A DNA stretch of 64,000 nucleotides, from contig CAYWNK010000002.1 in the NCBI GenBank assembly GCA_964459495.1, positions 1-64,000 on the forward strand, written 5' to 3'. Below, one piece after another: positions 8,661-17,149 of the stretch. The notes beneath the pieces were generated by a model. That model ran no database searches, had not been told where the DNA came from, and saw nothing but the letters and a program-made list of their open reading frames with translations. This DNA is from CAYWNK01 sp964459495 (GTDB taxonomy: Bacteria; Planctomycetota; UBA1135; GCA-002686595). Within the stretch, counting starts at the first letter, position 1. Every line of letters begins with the position of its first letter. Both the position numbers and the translations under genes were made by a program.

Positions 8661-9799
8661 CCCAAGGGAGCCGGCGTCCCAAACGCACGCTCAACCCACT
8701 CTCCGACCGCGGCAAAGCTCGGGCCCGTGCCCAGGTCCCTGGGCTTGTCGAGGCCCGGGCCGCTGACCAGCAACGGCACATACTCCCTGGTGTGATCGGT
8801 GGTCTGCGTGAACGTCGGGTCGTTGCCGTGGTCGGCCGTCATCACGATCAGGTCGTCCGGCCGCAGCAGGCCTTCGAGCTCGGCGAGCTGCACGTCGAAC
8901 GCCTCCAGCGCCCGCCGGTAGCCCACCGGGTCGCGGCGATGCCCGTAGTGGGAGTCGAAGTCCACCAGGTTCACGAACACCAGACCGTGGTCGAGCTCGG
9001 CCGCCAGCCGCAGGGTGTGGGCCATCCCGTCATCGTTGCCCTCGGAGTGCACCGAGTGGGTGACCCCGCGGCCACAGAACAGGTCGTGGATCTTGCCGAC
9101 CCCATGAACCGGCACGCCCTGAGCGACCAAGCGGTCGAGCACCGTCTCCCCAGGAGGCTCGATGCCGAAGTCTCGCCGATCGTAGGTGCGCTCGAAGGCC
9201 CCGGGTTCTCCGATGAAGGGCCGCGCGATCACGCGACCAATCTTCAAGGGGTCGAGCTGCACGCGAGCTTCCTCGCAGACCGCGATCAGTCGCTCCAGGC
9301 CGAAATGCTCAGCGTGGGCCGCCACCTGGAACACGCTGTCACCACTCGTGTAGACAATCGGCTTGCCCGAAGCGATGTGCTCGGGCCCATAGCGCTCGAT
9401 CACCACCGTACCCGAGGCCGCGTGATTCGCCAGCCAACCGGGCAGGTCGCAGGCCTTCGCCCAGGACTCCAGTACGTCGTCCGGGAAGCCATCGGGAAAC
9501 AGGGGGAAGGCCCAGTCCAGCGGGCAGCCCATCATCTCCCAGTGACCGGTCGGCGTGTCCTTGCCGGCGGACACCTCCGCCAGTCGGCCGTAGGCGCCCT
9601 CCGGTCGTTCGACCCGGCGCACCCTGGACACACCCTCGATGTGGCCGAGTCCCAGGGCCTCGAGCCGTGGGCAGTTCAAACCGCCCGAGGCCTGCACCAG
9701 GTTGTCGAGGGTGTGCGCACCGAGGTCCCCGAAGCGCTCGGCATCCGGGGCTGCACCCACGCCGAGGCCATCGAGAACGATGAGAAAAACCCGCGTCAC
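8657..9799 (-). CDS. deoB: Phosphopentomutase
   Basis: Interconverts (deoxy)ribose-1-phosphate and (deoxy)ribose-5-phosphate, linking nucleoside breakdown to central metabolism. The 380-residue alkaline-phosphatase-superfamily protein has the first metal ligand in FLIVLDGLGVG (Asp10). The phospho-acceptor Thr82 is in KDTPTGHWEM. The second metal set is in VNLVDFDSHYGHRRD and MTADHGNDPT. Length matches the bacterial family. It is followed after 7 bp, on the upstream side, by a small acidic protein gene on the same strand (10028-9807), so the two probably share a transcript. Function is secure from the motifs. Confidence 0.96.
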   Translation of the reverse strand: MTRVFLIVLDGLGVGAAPDAERFGDLGAHTLDNLVQASGGLNCPRLEALGLGHIEGVSRVRRVERPEGAYGRLAEVSAGKDTPTGHWEMMGCPLDWAFPLFPDGFPDDVLESWAKACDLPGWLANHAASGTVVIERYGPEHIASGKPIVYTSGDSVFQVAAHAEHFGLERLIAVCEEARVQLDPLKIGRVIARPFIGEPGAFERTYDRRDFGIEPPGETVLDRLVAQGVPVHGVGKIHDLFCGRGVTHSVHSEGNDDGMAHTLRLAAELDHGLVFVNLVDFDSHYGHRRDPVGYRRALEAFDVQLAELEGLLRPDDLIVMTADHGNDPTFTQTTDHTREYVPLLVSGPGLDKPRDLGTGPSFAAVGEWVERAFGTPAPLG

Positions 9800-9806
9800 G
9801 GGTGGC

Positions 9807-10028
9807 TTACTTGCGCCCCTGTGCGATCAGCTTTTCAACCTCGGCTTCCATTTCCTCCACCCACTCCTCACCAAAGTCGCGCTCGAGCAGATCGCGCTCG
9901 GAGAACTCCCAGCGCCCGGAGTTGGGGTCGAAATCGAACTGGTAGTCGTGGTCGCTGCCGTCATCTTCGGTGATGACGACCTGGACGATGTTGTTCTCGG
10001 CGTCGAGGTTGGCGGTGTAGGAGGCCAT
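9807..10028 (-). CDS. Small acidic protein, unknown function
   Basis: A 73-residue protein without signal peptide or membrane segment. It is strongly acidic, with repeated Asp/Glu (EDDGSDHDYQFDFDP in the middle). It ends in a predicted amphipathic helix running ERDLLERDFGEEWVEEMEAE. Codon use and GC match the neighbours and the gap to deoB is only 7 bp, so it looks like a real gene leading the deoB transcript. I do not recognise a family. A small regulatory or chaperone-like partner of deoB is possible but unsupported by motif. Confidence 0.7.
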   Translation of the reverse strand: MASYTANLDAENNIVQVVITEDDGSDHDYQFDFDPNSGRWEFSERDLLERDFGEEWVEEMEAEVEKLIAQGRK

Positions 10029-10131
10029 GGACGGTTGGGGTTCTGATGGGAGTGCCGTGCGCTAACCCAGCGCGCGGGATTGCCGGTAGAGTAGCGATCG
10101 CGCTGGGGTCTGGAAGTCCCCGTCCGGATCC

Positions 10132-11358
10132 ATGGTTCAACGTTCTCCCGATTTCCAGCCCCAGGAGGGCTCAGGCCACGGCGGCACGGCCCCCTGGGCG
10201 CGAAGGGGGCCCTGGGTCCAGAGGGGATGGCTCTGCCTGCTCGCCCTCGTCCTATGTGGCTGCTCCAGCTGGCGCGAGGTACGGCGATTCGACAGTTGGA
10301 CCCTGTATGAGACCGCCGGGGATCCGCTCCAGGTCGAGCTGTGGCAGCAGGCCTTCGAGCCGGCTGTGCTGGCGATCGAATCCCTGTTCGGCCCCTTCGC
10401 GAGACCCGTCGCCGTCCACGCCTGGTCGGGCGCCGTGGGAATCGACGGCAAGCAGCACAAGGTCCTGGTCGGTTCCAGCGACGCCGGGACCCGCGACGTG
10501 CCGGGAATCGGGCCTGCCCGGGTGCAGGCCTGGCACGCCCGCGGCAAGGGTTTTGGCAGCCGCAGCGGGATCTTCATCGCCGCCCCGGAGACGGGGACCG
10601 CCGTGCATGAACTGGTCCACGCCCACTACGCCGAACGGGGAGAGGTGCTGCCGCTGTGGTTCGAAGAGGGCGTCGCCACTTTGGTCGGCGACGGCGCGAT
10701 GTGGGAAGGCGAATGGGTCGTGGACGGCATGGCCTACTGGCCGCTCCGCGAGCTGCGCAAGAACCGTCCCGATGACGCAGCGCTCGAAACCCTGCTCGCG
10801 GTGCGTGCCGGAAAATCCGACAGCGTCGCCCAGAACGTCGCCGTCCACTTCCTGGGCTGGGCGGTCGTCTTCGACCTCTACCGGGAAACCGGCAGCCTCG
10901 ACTGGCGCGTGTGGTACGAGCGCTTCGACTTCGAGCGCCCCCTCCAGGACGCCCGGCGGCGCATGGATCGTACCCTCGATGCGAACACCGAGTTCCAGTG
11001 GCTCGAACGCCTCAAATCCGCCGATCCCGCCCGGCGTCTGGCCACGTCCCGGGGCGTCTGGAAAGTGCGCAGCGATGAAGTGGCGAATCTGCTGCTGGAC
11101 GCGCTGGAGGAAGAGAGCCATCCCGACGTGCGCGTGGCCCTGGCTCTCAACCTGCTGGCGGGGACCGGCAACACCAGCGCTCGGGGCGGGACCCGCCGAC
11201 GCATCCGGAGATTGGTTTCGCCCGTCTTTGAAAGCGTCGAGCTCGAAAGCCCCGTGGAGCGCCGCGCGATGCGCTCGCTCTATCGCGCCTACCTGGGCAG
11301 CCTCGAAGAGGACATCAGCGAAGCTCTGGATGCCCTGGGCCGGTTTTGGAGCGAGTGA
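10132..11358 (+). CDS. Lipoprotein with gluzincin-type HELVH metallopeptidase motif
   Basis: A 408-residue exported protein. A hydrophobic segment ends in the lipobox LCGC (Cys44), so it should be a lipid-anchored envelope protein. The zinc motif HELVH sits at residues 159-163 (AVHELVHAHY). WFEEGVATL follows 15-20 residues later, giving the third ligand expected of a gluzincin (peptidase MA-like arrangement). The last 110 residues contain helical repeats resembling HEAT units (SDEVANLLLDALEEESHPDV and following). The N-terminus before the signal segment is long and arginine-containing; a downstream start is possible. The gene precedes the sensor kinase gene by 74 bp. Peptidase activity is inferred from the motif only. 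Confidence 0.78.
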   Translation: MVQRSPDFQPQEGSGHGGTAPWARRGPWVQRGWLCLLALVLCGCSSWREVRRFDSWTLYETAGDPLQVELWQQAFEPAVLAIESLFGPFARPVAVHAWSGAVGIDGKQHKVLVGSSDAGTRDVPGIGPARVQAWHARGKGFGSRSGIFIAAPETGTAVHELVHAHYAERGEVLPLWFEEGVATLVGDGAMWEGEWVVDGMAYWPLRELRKNRPDDAALETLLAVRAGKSDSVAQNVAVHFLGWAVVFDLYRETGSLDWRVWYERFDFERPLQDARRRMDRTLDANTEFQWLERLKSADPARRLATSRGVWKVRSDEVANLLLDALEEESHPDVRVALALNLLAGTGNTSARGGTRRRIRRLVSPVFESVELESPVERRAMRSLYRAYLGSLEEDISEALDALGRFWSE

Positions 11359-11364
11359 GACTCT

Positions 11365-11382
11365 GTTGACATCCCGTTGACA
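11365..11382 (+). promoter_or_regulatory. GTTGACA direct repeat, probable response-regulator operator
   Basis: Two exact copies of GTTGACA (11365-11371 and 11376-11382) lie with an 11-bp period, one helical turn apart, about 50 bp upstream of the sensor-kinase start. Tandem half-sites with 11-bp phasing are the usual binding pattern of OmpR/PhoB-family winged-helix regulators, and the adjacent gene pair encodes one. The same element recurs upstream of the HEAT-repeat gene at 14056. Each copy also contains TTGACA, a sigma-70 -35 hexamer, so the site probably overlaps the promoter. Confidence 0.65.
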
Positions 11383-11432
11383 GCAGACGGCTAGCGCTTG
11401 CTAGCCTAAACCCTGTGGGTGGAAACCAATCG

Positions 11433-13328
11433 ATGCGCTCGCGTGGGCCGGGACGCGAGGTCGCCCTGGTCGGCCTCGCGCTGCTGACTGCGAGCGCGCT
11501 GGCTTGGGCCGCCTGGCTGGTGGGGCAAGCCCCCGACGAGCTCGCCGAGGCCGAGGTCGCGAGCACCGCCCGGGTTGTGGTTCAAGACCTGGCGAGCCAG
11601 TGGAATGCACTGCGGGAATCCGACTCGTTCCGGGACCTGTCGAATGGCCAGCTGGAAGCGCTCCTCTCCGATCGGTCGCCGCCGCCGGTGCTCGTCGAGA
11701 CGCCGGTCGCCGCCCCCGACAAGCCACGCGCCTTCCTGACCCTGCTGAACGAAGGCCGGCGCCTCGCGATCGCTGGCTCCTGGACAGAAGCGCTGGCGGC
11801 CTACGAAGAGGCCCAGGCCGCGGGCCCCACGGCTGCGGACCAGCCGGCGCTGCTGCTGCTGGCGCTGCGCCTGGCCCATGGAACCGGAGAGAGCGCACGC
11901 ACGCTGGCCGCCTGGGACCAGCTAGCGGATGAGGTGCCCTGGACGCTGACGAGAGGAGGCCGGCCGCTGCGGCTGATCGGGGGCTGGATCGCGCTGGACG
12001 CGCTTGATGAGCAACGCGAACAGGCCTTCTTCCGCGACCTTGCAGGGCCAGGCGCTGAGGCGATCCTGGCGGCCGATTCCCCTGCGGACCGCGTGAACCT
12101 GAAGATCGATGGCTGGGTTCTACAGCCGAACCCGGACCTGGCCGCCACCCTCGATGTGTGCGCTGGGCTCTGGCCCGAACAGACGGCCAGGCTCCGCGCC
12201 GGGGCGGCGATGCGCGGCAAGATCGCCCGCACGGCCGCGCGCGACATGGACAGGATCACAGCCGGCGCGGCAACGTCCAGCTGGTCGTTCGCCACGAGCC
12301 CCCTGGGGCTCGCCGGCGTGCGCTTGGACCACGACCCCTTCCTCGTGGGGGAAGCAGAGCTCCCCGCCCGCCTGGACGATCTCCTGCCTGCGCCGGACGG
12401 CTTTCGCCTCGGTGTCGAGGGGTCCCCGCCGCCCAGTGGTGAGGCCCTGCTGGATCCCGTTTCACTCAGTGGCAATGGCCCCCGCGTCGCGCTCTACCAC
12501 AGCGACCCACAGCGGCTCTTGCGCGCCGGGGTCCAGCGGCGCCGGTTCACCGCGTGGTCCTTGCTGGCGCTCGCTGCCGGCTGCGTGGGCGCGGCCCTGG
12601 TCGCCGCGCGCGCGATGCGCAAGGAACGCCGCGTCGCCGAGCTGCGCAGCACCTTCGTCGCCGGCATCTCCCACGACCTTCGCACGCCGCTCGCGTCGAT
12701 CCTGTTGATGGCCGAGAACATGCAGAGCGGGCGCGTGGGGCCCGAGCGCATCGTCGACTACTCCGGCGCGATCGCAGGCGAGGCGGAGAGGCTGCGGCGG
12801 CGCGTCGACGACGTGCTGGACTTCGCCCGCATCGAGCGCGGCGAAGCGCCCCGCGCCCAGCGTGAGGACGTCCCCTGCAAAGACCTCGTGGCCGAGATCC
12901 TGACGACCCTCGAGATGCAGGCCAAGCAGGCGGATTTCGCGTTCCTCGGCATGGCGAACGAGCTGCCGACCAGCGCCCAACTGGACCCGGACGGCCTGCG
13001 CCGCATCGCCGGCAATCTCGTGCAGAACGCGCTGCGCCACAGCCGCGGCACCGAGGTCGAAGTGCGCTTCCGGGGCTGCACCGACGGGCTCGAATTGGTG
13101 GTCGAGGACGACGGCGTCGGCATCCCCACGTCCCAGCGCCAGCGCGTCCTCAGCCCCTTTGAGCGCCTGGAAACCGGCGGCCACCACAAAGGTGGAACCG
13201 GCCTCGGTCTCGCGATCGTGAATGGCCTGGTTCAAGCCCACGGGGGCAGTCTACGGATCGACCCCGGACCCACCGGTAGCGGCACGCGCTTCACCGTGCA
13301 CCTCCCCAGCGACGAACAGACCACATGA
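11433..13328 (+). CDS. Membrane sensor histidine kinase
   Basis: A 631-residue two-component sensor. TM1 is at about residues 10-30, an extracytoplasmic sensory part of about 340 residues follows, and TM2 is at about 372-392 (ALAAGCVGAALVAARA). The HisKA domain has GISHDLRTPLASIL with the phospho-accepting His near residue 413. The HATPase domain has the N box NLVQNALRHS, the G1 box DDGVGIP and the G2 box GGTGLGLAIV. The start ATG was preferred over the GTG at 11415 because GGTGGA lies 9 bp upstream of it. The sensory region has no recognised domain. The gene overlaps the response-regulator gene by ATGA, so the two are co-translated. An operator-like repeat upstream suggests autoregulation. 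Confidence 0.93.
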   Translation: MRSRGPGREVALVGLALLTASALAWAAWLVGQAPDELAEAEVASTARVVVQDLASQWNALRESDSFRDLSNGQLEALLSDRSPPPVLVETPVAAPDKPRAFLTLLNEGRRLAIAGSWTEALAAYEEAQAAGPTAADQPALLLLALRLAHGTGESARTLAAWDQLADEVPWTLTRGGRPLRLIGGWIALDALDEQREQAFFRDLAGPGAEAILAADSPADRVNLKIDGWVLQPNPDLAATLDVCAGLWPEQTARLRAGAAMRGKIARTAARDMDRITAGAATSSWSFATSPLGLAGVRLDHDPFLVGEAELPARLDDLLPAPDGFRLGVEGSPPPSGEALLDPVSLSGNGPRVALYHSDPQRLLRAGVQRRRFTAWSLLALAAGCVGAALVAARAMRKERRVAELRSTFVAGISHDLRTPLASILLMAENMQSGRVGPERIVDYSGAIAGEAERLRRRVDDVLDFARIERGEAPRAQREDVPCKDLVAEILTTLEMQAKQADFAFLGMANELPTSAQLDPDGLRRIAGNLVQNALRHSRGTEVEVRFRGCTDGLELVVEDDGVGIPTSQRQRVLSPFERLETGGHHKGGTGLGLAIVNGLVQAHGGSLRIDPGPTGSGTRFTVHLPSDEQTT

Positions 13329-14026
13329 CCGCCCTACGCATCCTTGTGATCGAAGACGAAGCGCCCTTGCGGATGGCGCTCGTGGACGCCCTAGTCGCCG
13401 AGGGCTTCGAGGCCCTGGAGGCCGGGGACGGCGACAGGGGTCTAGCCCTGGCCCTGAAGGAGGGCCCGGATCTGATTCTGCTCGACCTGATGCTGCCCGG
13501 CCGCGACGGCTTCAGCGTGCTGCGCGCCCTGCGCGAGGATCGACTGGCTTCACACGTCATTATTCTCTCCGCCAGGGGCGAGGAATGGGATCGCGTGCAG
13601 GGTTTTGAGTACGGCGCCGATGACTACGTGGTCAAGCCCTTCTCGATGCGCGAGCTACTGCTGCGGATTCGTGCCCTCGAGCGCCGCGAATCCGGCGGTG
13701 CGCCAGGCATCCAAGACGAGAGCGGCAAGGTGCGCATCGGTGCCGCGGCCGTGGATTTCGCCGCCTACTGCGTCACCCGGGGGGGCGAGCGCATGGGCCT
13801 GTCCCGCCGCGAGCTCGAGCTGCTGCGCTACTTCCTGACCCACGAGGGCGAAACGCTCGACCGGCTGCGGATCCTGTCCGATGTCTGGGGTCCCAACGAG
13901 ACCCCGACCACGCGCACGATCGACACCCACGTACTGAAGCTGCGCAAGAAGCTCGAGCTGGACCCCGCCGATCCCCAGCACCTGATCACCGTGCACGGGG
14001 TGGGCTACCGCTTCAATCGCCGATAG
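13325..14026 (+). CDS. OmpR/PhoB-family response regulator
   Basis: A 233-residue DNA-binding response regulator. The receiver domain shows the acidic pocket Glu10/Asp11, phospho-acceptor Asp54 in LILLDLMLPGRDG, Ser82, and Lys104 in DDYVVKPF. A winged-helix domain occupies about residues 130-232, with LSRRELELLRYFLTHEGE and the recognition segment TRTIDTHVLKLRKKL. It is the partner of the overlapping kinase. The 11-bp-phased GTTGACA repeats upstream of the kinase and of the HEAT gene fit its expected binding mode, making it the likely activator of both units. The stimulus is unknown. Confidence 0.95.
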   Translation: MTALRILVIEDEAPLRMALVDALVAEGFEALEAGDGDRGLALALKEGPDLILLDLMLPGRDGFSVLRALREDRLASHVIILSARGEEWDRVQGFEYGADDYVVKPFSMRELLLRIRALERRESGGAPGIQDESGKVRIGAAAVDFAAYCVTRGGERMGLSRRELELLRYFLTHEGETLDRLRILSDVWGPNETPTTRTIDTHVLKLRKKLELDPADPQHLITVHGVGYRFNRR

Positions 14027-14055
14027 AGCGCCCCCATTGCCGCAAGGCCGCCTGT

Positions 14056-14097
14056 GTTGACAAGGCGTTGACAAGCCCGCGCAGCGGCCGTGACAAG
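14056..14097 (+). promoter_or_regulatory. Triple TGACAAG operator before the HEAT-repeat gene
   Basis: GTTGACA occurs at 14056-14062 and 14067-14073 (11-bp period). A third TGACAAG half-site lies exactly 22 bp after the second (14091-14097 versus 14069-14075), so all three fall on the same helical face. The arrangement copies the repeat before the kinase gene. A TACAAC sequence at 14116-14121 is a possible -10 element placed just beyond the third half-site, as in promoters where an OmpR-family activator replaces the -35 contact. It is inferred to be a binding site of the adjacent response regulator. Confidence 0.65.
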
Positions 14098-14182
14098 CTC
14101 CTCCGAGCCCAGGCGTACAACGGTCGACAGGGATGGAGAACGCGCTCCACCCCGCGAACCGAACCACTTGGAGGAATTGAAC

Positions 14183-17032
14183 ATGCTCGCTTCTCTACTC
14201 GCTCTCGCCGCCACCCCCTGGGTGTCGATTGCCCCGGCCAGCCTGCCCGCATCGGCGGAGGCCCACGCGGCCCTGCAGGACACCGCTCCCAAGAAGACAC
14301 TCAGCGCCGACGAGGTCGCCGCGCGCCTCAAGGGCGTCGAAGCCAAGGTCAGTCAGGCCGAGCTGCTGCTCTCCGAGCTAGGCAAGGCTGAGCAGGCGCA
14401 GGCCGCGGCCCGCGAAGCAGGACTGCTACTGAAACCGCTGTTGAACGACAAGGCGCTCGAGCCCCTCACCAAGGGTTTGACTCTCCGGATCCTGGCGATC
14501 ACGGGGGATCCGGCCAGAGGCTCCGAGGACGGAGAGAACGGCGGCCTGGGATCCGCCGACGTGCCGTTGGGTGCAAGGGCAGCCGGGCGCTCTGGGTCCA
14601 ATGCCGACATCGACGGCCAGGTGGAAGTCGCGATTCATACCGGGAACGTTGCGTTCCTTCACCAACTCGGAGCGCGCAGCGTACCGGGGCTCGTCGCCTT
14701 CCTGGATAGCCGAGAAGACGAGTACTGCGCGGATATCAGCAAAGATCCCCTGACGATCTTGCTGACGGTCGCTCCTCGCCAAGCCGACGCCTTTGTGATG
14801 AGACGCATGCAGGAAGGCTCGCTCTCGGTCCTGTTCAAGCTGCGCTTTGCGCGTGCGGTGGAGAGTGCCTTCCCCTTCGGGTTTGCCGCCAGCTGGAAGA
14901 GCGCGACACCCGGCGCGGGGGACTCAACGCTGCCCAACCTGCTGTCGCTATGCGATCAGATGGTGACCGATGCCGAGTATCGTGAGCCGATTACCTTTGC
15001 GCTCTATGGCGTTGCATCGCACGGGATCTTCCTGCCCGGAATGCGGGCAGCGATACGGGATGAGTTGGCGTCGCCAGCCGGTCTTTCGGAAAACGTGTCG
15101 AGGTGGATATCCAACAATTCAGCTGAGAGCATCCGCGATCTACTCCTTGAGAACTTCCTGCCTCCCGACGCCCGGACCCGCAATTTGGTTCACCGGGCAC
15201 TGCTAAAGATGCCCAGCAACGCTGGCATTTACGGGGCAGTTCTCGCAGGTGAGGTAGTTGAACGTCTCAATGGTCTCAACTGGCTCGTTGAGCGCAGAGT
15301 GTTGGACCTGCCCGGGACTCCCGGCGCGCAAGGGGAGCGCACGCAGTACTGGCTGCCGCCCCTCGGCGACGGGGCCGCCGCCTACGTCGATGCCCTGCTG
15401 CGGGACCCGAATCCTGAGGTGCGCAGAAACGTGACCAAGGATCTCTACCTGCTTGGTCGTGACGATGAGGAGCTGGTGATTCCCGCGCTTCCCGAGTACG
15501 AAGTGGAGACCACGACGATCGGCGCGAGCAGCCTCGACCTGCCGCTAGCGACCGAGACGCTGATGGCCCTGGTCGCTGACGAAGACGTTCTCGTCCGCGT
15601 CGGTCTCGCCGATTGCGCCGGATTGCTGCCCTGGGAGCAACAACAGCCGGTTCTCGCCGCCTTGGCCGTAGATCCGGATTCGAATGTGCGCCTGTCTGCA
15701 CGCATAGGCCTCAGCAATCTCGCCTGGTATCAGCATCCGGAAGACTGCACGAAGATCCTGCGCTCGAGCTTTGCCATGGAATCGGACCCGCGGATCCTCG
15801 GCGGATTGTTGCCTCGGTATAGCAACAAGTTCAATCTGGCATCGCGGAGTCCGGAGGGCCTCGAAGCACTCCTGAACTGGGCAGTGGATACGCAGGACAA
15901 GGCTCTGCTTGAGAACGCCCTGGCCCAGACCGGCCAGCCGCGCGAGATGCTCAAGACAGTGAGCCCGGAGACCTGGGCGCGAGCCTTGATCGCCTTCGCC
16001 GATTCGTACGCCGATCACCCCAACTTCAGTCCTGGGACCAGCCTCCAATTCTCTCTCCGCACATTGCCCACAGACCGCCAGGGCCCTGCCGCCAACGCGA
16101 TCCTGGATGTGCTCACCCAAACGCCCGCCCCCTCCCTCTTCGCCCAAGTGTTCGCACTCCACGCGATCCCTGGTTCGGGCGACGATCGGATCCCGAAGGC
16201 CATTGCGACGTTCCTAAGTACGCCGGAGGGGGTGACCCTCGCCGACATGCAGAGAATGGACGGCTCGAAGATCGGTCAAAGCATGATCAAACGCTTCCCC
16301 GCAGCGGTCCGCGCCCAAGCGGGAGAAGCACTGCTGAAGGTGCCCGGAGCCGCCCAGGACACCATCGACCGCGCTTTCCACCAAATGGGGCAGATGCTCC
16401 CCATCACCCCAGAAATCGCTGCGGCTGTCGTCGCTGACCCGGCTCACCTCGAGGGCAGCGGCGCTCTCGCCGGCCGTGTGGCGAGCTGGATGGCAAACCA
16501 CTCAGACGCGGTCGACGGCCCTTGGCTCAGCGCCCTGGTCGACCATCCAAACTGCGGTGAGGAGGCCCTCAAGGCGATCGGCCACCTGCGCGACCCGGAC
16601 ATGCTGCCGGTCATCGCCAAGGTCATCGTAGGCCCTGCCGGGCACCCCCACTACTCCGCCGCAACCGATGCTCTCAAGGGCTTCCTGTCCGACGAATCGG
16701 CCAAGTTGCTGCTGATCGCCGCCCGCAAGACGCCATCCGAAGACCAGCGCACCTGGTGCCTAGCCCAGGTCGAGAAGGTTGCCGCGCTGCAGGACGCCGA
16801 GGAGCGTTGGGCTTCACGCGGGATTAAGCGCGCCACCCGGGAGGCCACAGTCGGTAAGCTGATGGCCCTGATCGGCTCCCAGGACAAGGCCGTGCGCATC
16901 GAAGCCGTGCGAGGGCTTGCCACGTGGGAAGCGGTGGAGGCCATGCCCGAGCTCATCGGGCTCCTGGCTGCCCCCGACGCCGACGTGGCCCAAGCCGCTC
17001 GTGAGGCGCTGGACCGGCTCAACGGCCGGTAG
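14183..17032 (+). CDS. Large exported HEAT-repeat protein
   Basis: A 949-residue protein starting with a signal peptide (MLASLLALAATPWVSIAP, cleavage near ASAEA). A coiled-coil-like segment (about residues 40-90) follows. The rest is alpha-solenoid repeats recognisable as HEAT-like, for example DALLRDPNPEVRRNVTKDL, VLVRVGLADCAGLLPW and, at the C-terminus, ALIGSQDKAVRIEAVRGLA. No catalytic motif is seen; a scaffold or binding role in the periplasm is likely. The start is supported by GGAGGA seven bases upstream of the ATG. The gene follows the two-component pair by 156 bp, carries the same GTTGACA operator and ends at an intrinsic terminator. It is therefore probably the main output gene of that system. 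Confidence 0.87.
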   Translation: MLASLLALAATPWVSIAPASLPASAEAHAALQDTAPKKTLSADEVAARLKGVEAKVSQAELLLSELGKAEQAQAAAREAGLLLKPLLNDKALEPLTKGLTLRILAITGDPARGSEDGENGGLGSADVPLGARAAGRSGSNADIDGQVEVAIHTGNVAFLHQLGARSVPGLVAFLDSREDEYCADISKDPLTILLTVAPRQADAFVMRRMQEGSLSVLFKLRFARAVESAFPFGFAASWKSATPGAGDSTLPNLLSLCDQMVTDAEYREPITFALYGVASHGIFLPGMRAAIRDELASPAGLSENVSRWISNNSAESIRDLLLENFLPPDARTRNLVHRALLKMPSNAGIYGAVLAGEVVERLNGLNWLVERRVLDLPGTPGAQGERTQYWLPPLGDGAAAYVDALLRDPNPEVRRNVTKDLYLLGRDDEELVIPALPEYEVETTTIGASSLDLPLATETLMALVADEDVLVRVGLADCAGLLPWEQQQPVLAALAVDPDSNVRLSARIGLSNLAWYQHPEDCTKILRSSFAMESDPRILGGLLPRYSNKFNLASRSPEGLEALLNWAVDTQDKALLENALAQTGQPREMLKTVSPETWARALIAFADSYADHPNFSPGTSLQFSLRTLPTDRQGPAANAILDVLTQTPAPSLFAQVFALHAIPGSGDDRIPKAIATFLSTPEGVTLADMQRMDGSKIGQSMIKRFPAAVRAQAGEALLKVPGAAQDTIDRAFHQMGQMLPITPEIAAAVVADPAHLEGSGALAGRVASWMANHSDAVDGPWLSALVDHPNCGEEALKAIGHLRDPDMLPVIAKVIVGPAGHPHYSAATDALKGFLSDESAKLLLIAARKTPSEDQRTWCLAQVEKVAALQDAEERWASRGIKRATREATVGKLMALIGSQDKAVRIEAVRGLATWEAVEAMPELIGLLAAPDADVAQAAREALDRLNGR

Positions 17033-17037
17033 CCGAA

Positions 17038-17070
17038 GTGGGCCGGGGACTCCGCCGCCGGCCTACTTTT
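17038..17070 (+). terminator. Intrinsic terminator after the HEAT-repeat gene
   Basis: Starting 6 bp after the stop codon, GTGGGCCGG pairs with CCGGCCTAC (9 pairs including one G-T) around an 11-nt loop. TTTT follows directly. Position, GC-rich stem and T run fit a rho-independent terminator on the + strand. Confidence 0.65.
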
Positions 17071-17149
17071 CCCTTCCTTCACGTTGCCGCCTCCTCGGGG
17101 CGAGGGATGACTCCACCCGCCGCCCAAGTGCGGCGAGCTCAGGGGTAGC

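Noticed and set aside
8792..9973. 393-codon frame opposite deoB
   Set aside because: Shadow of deoB; composition typical of antisense frames.
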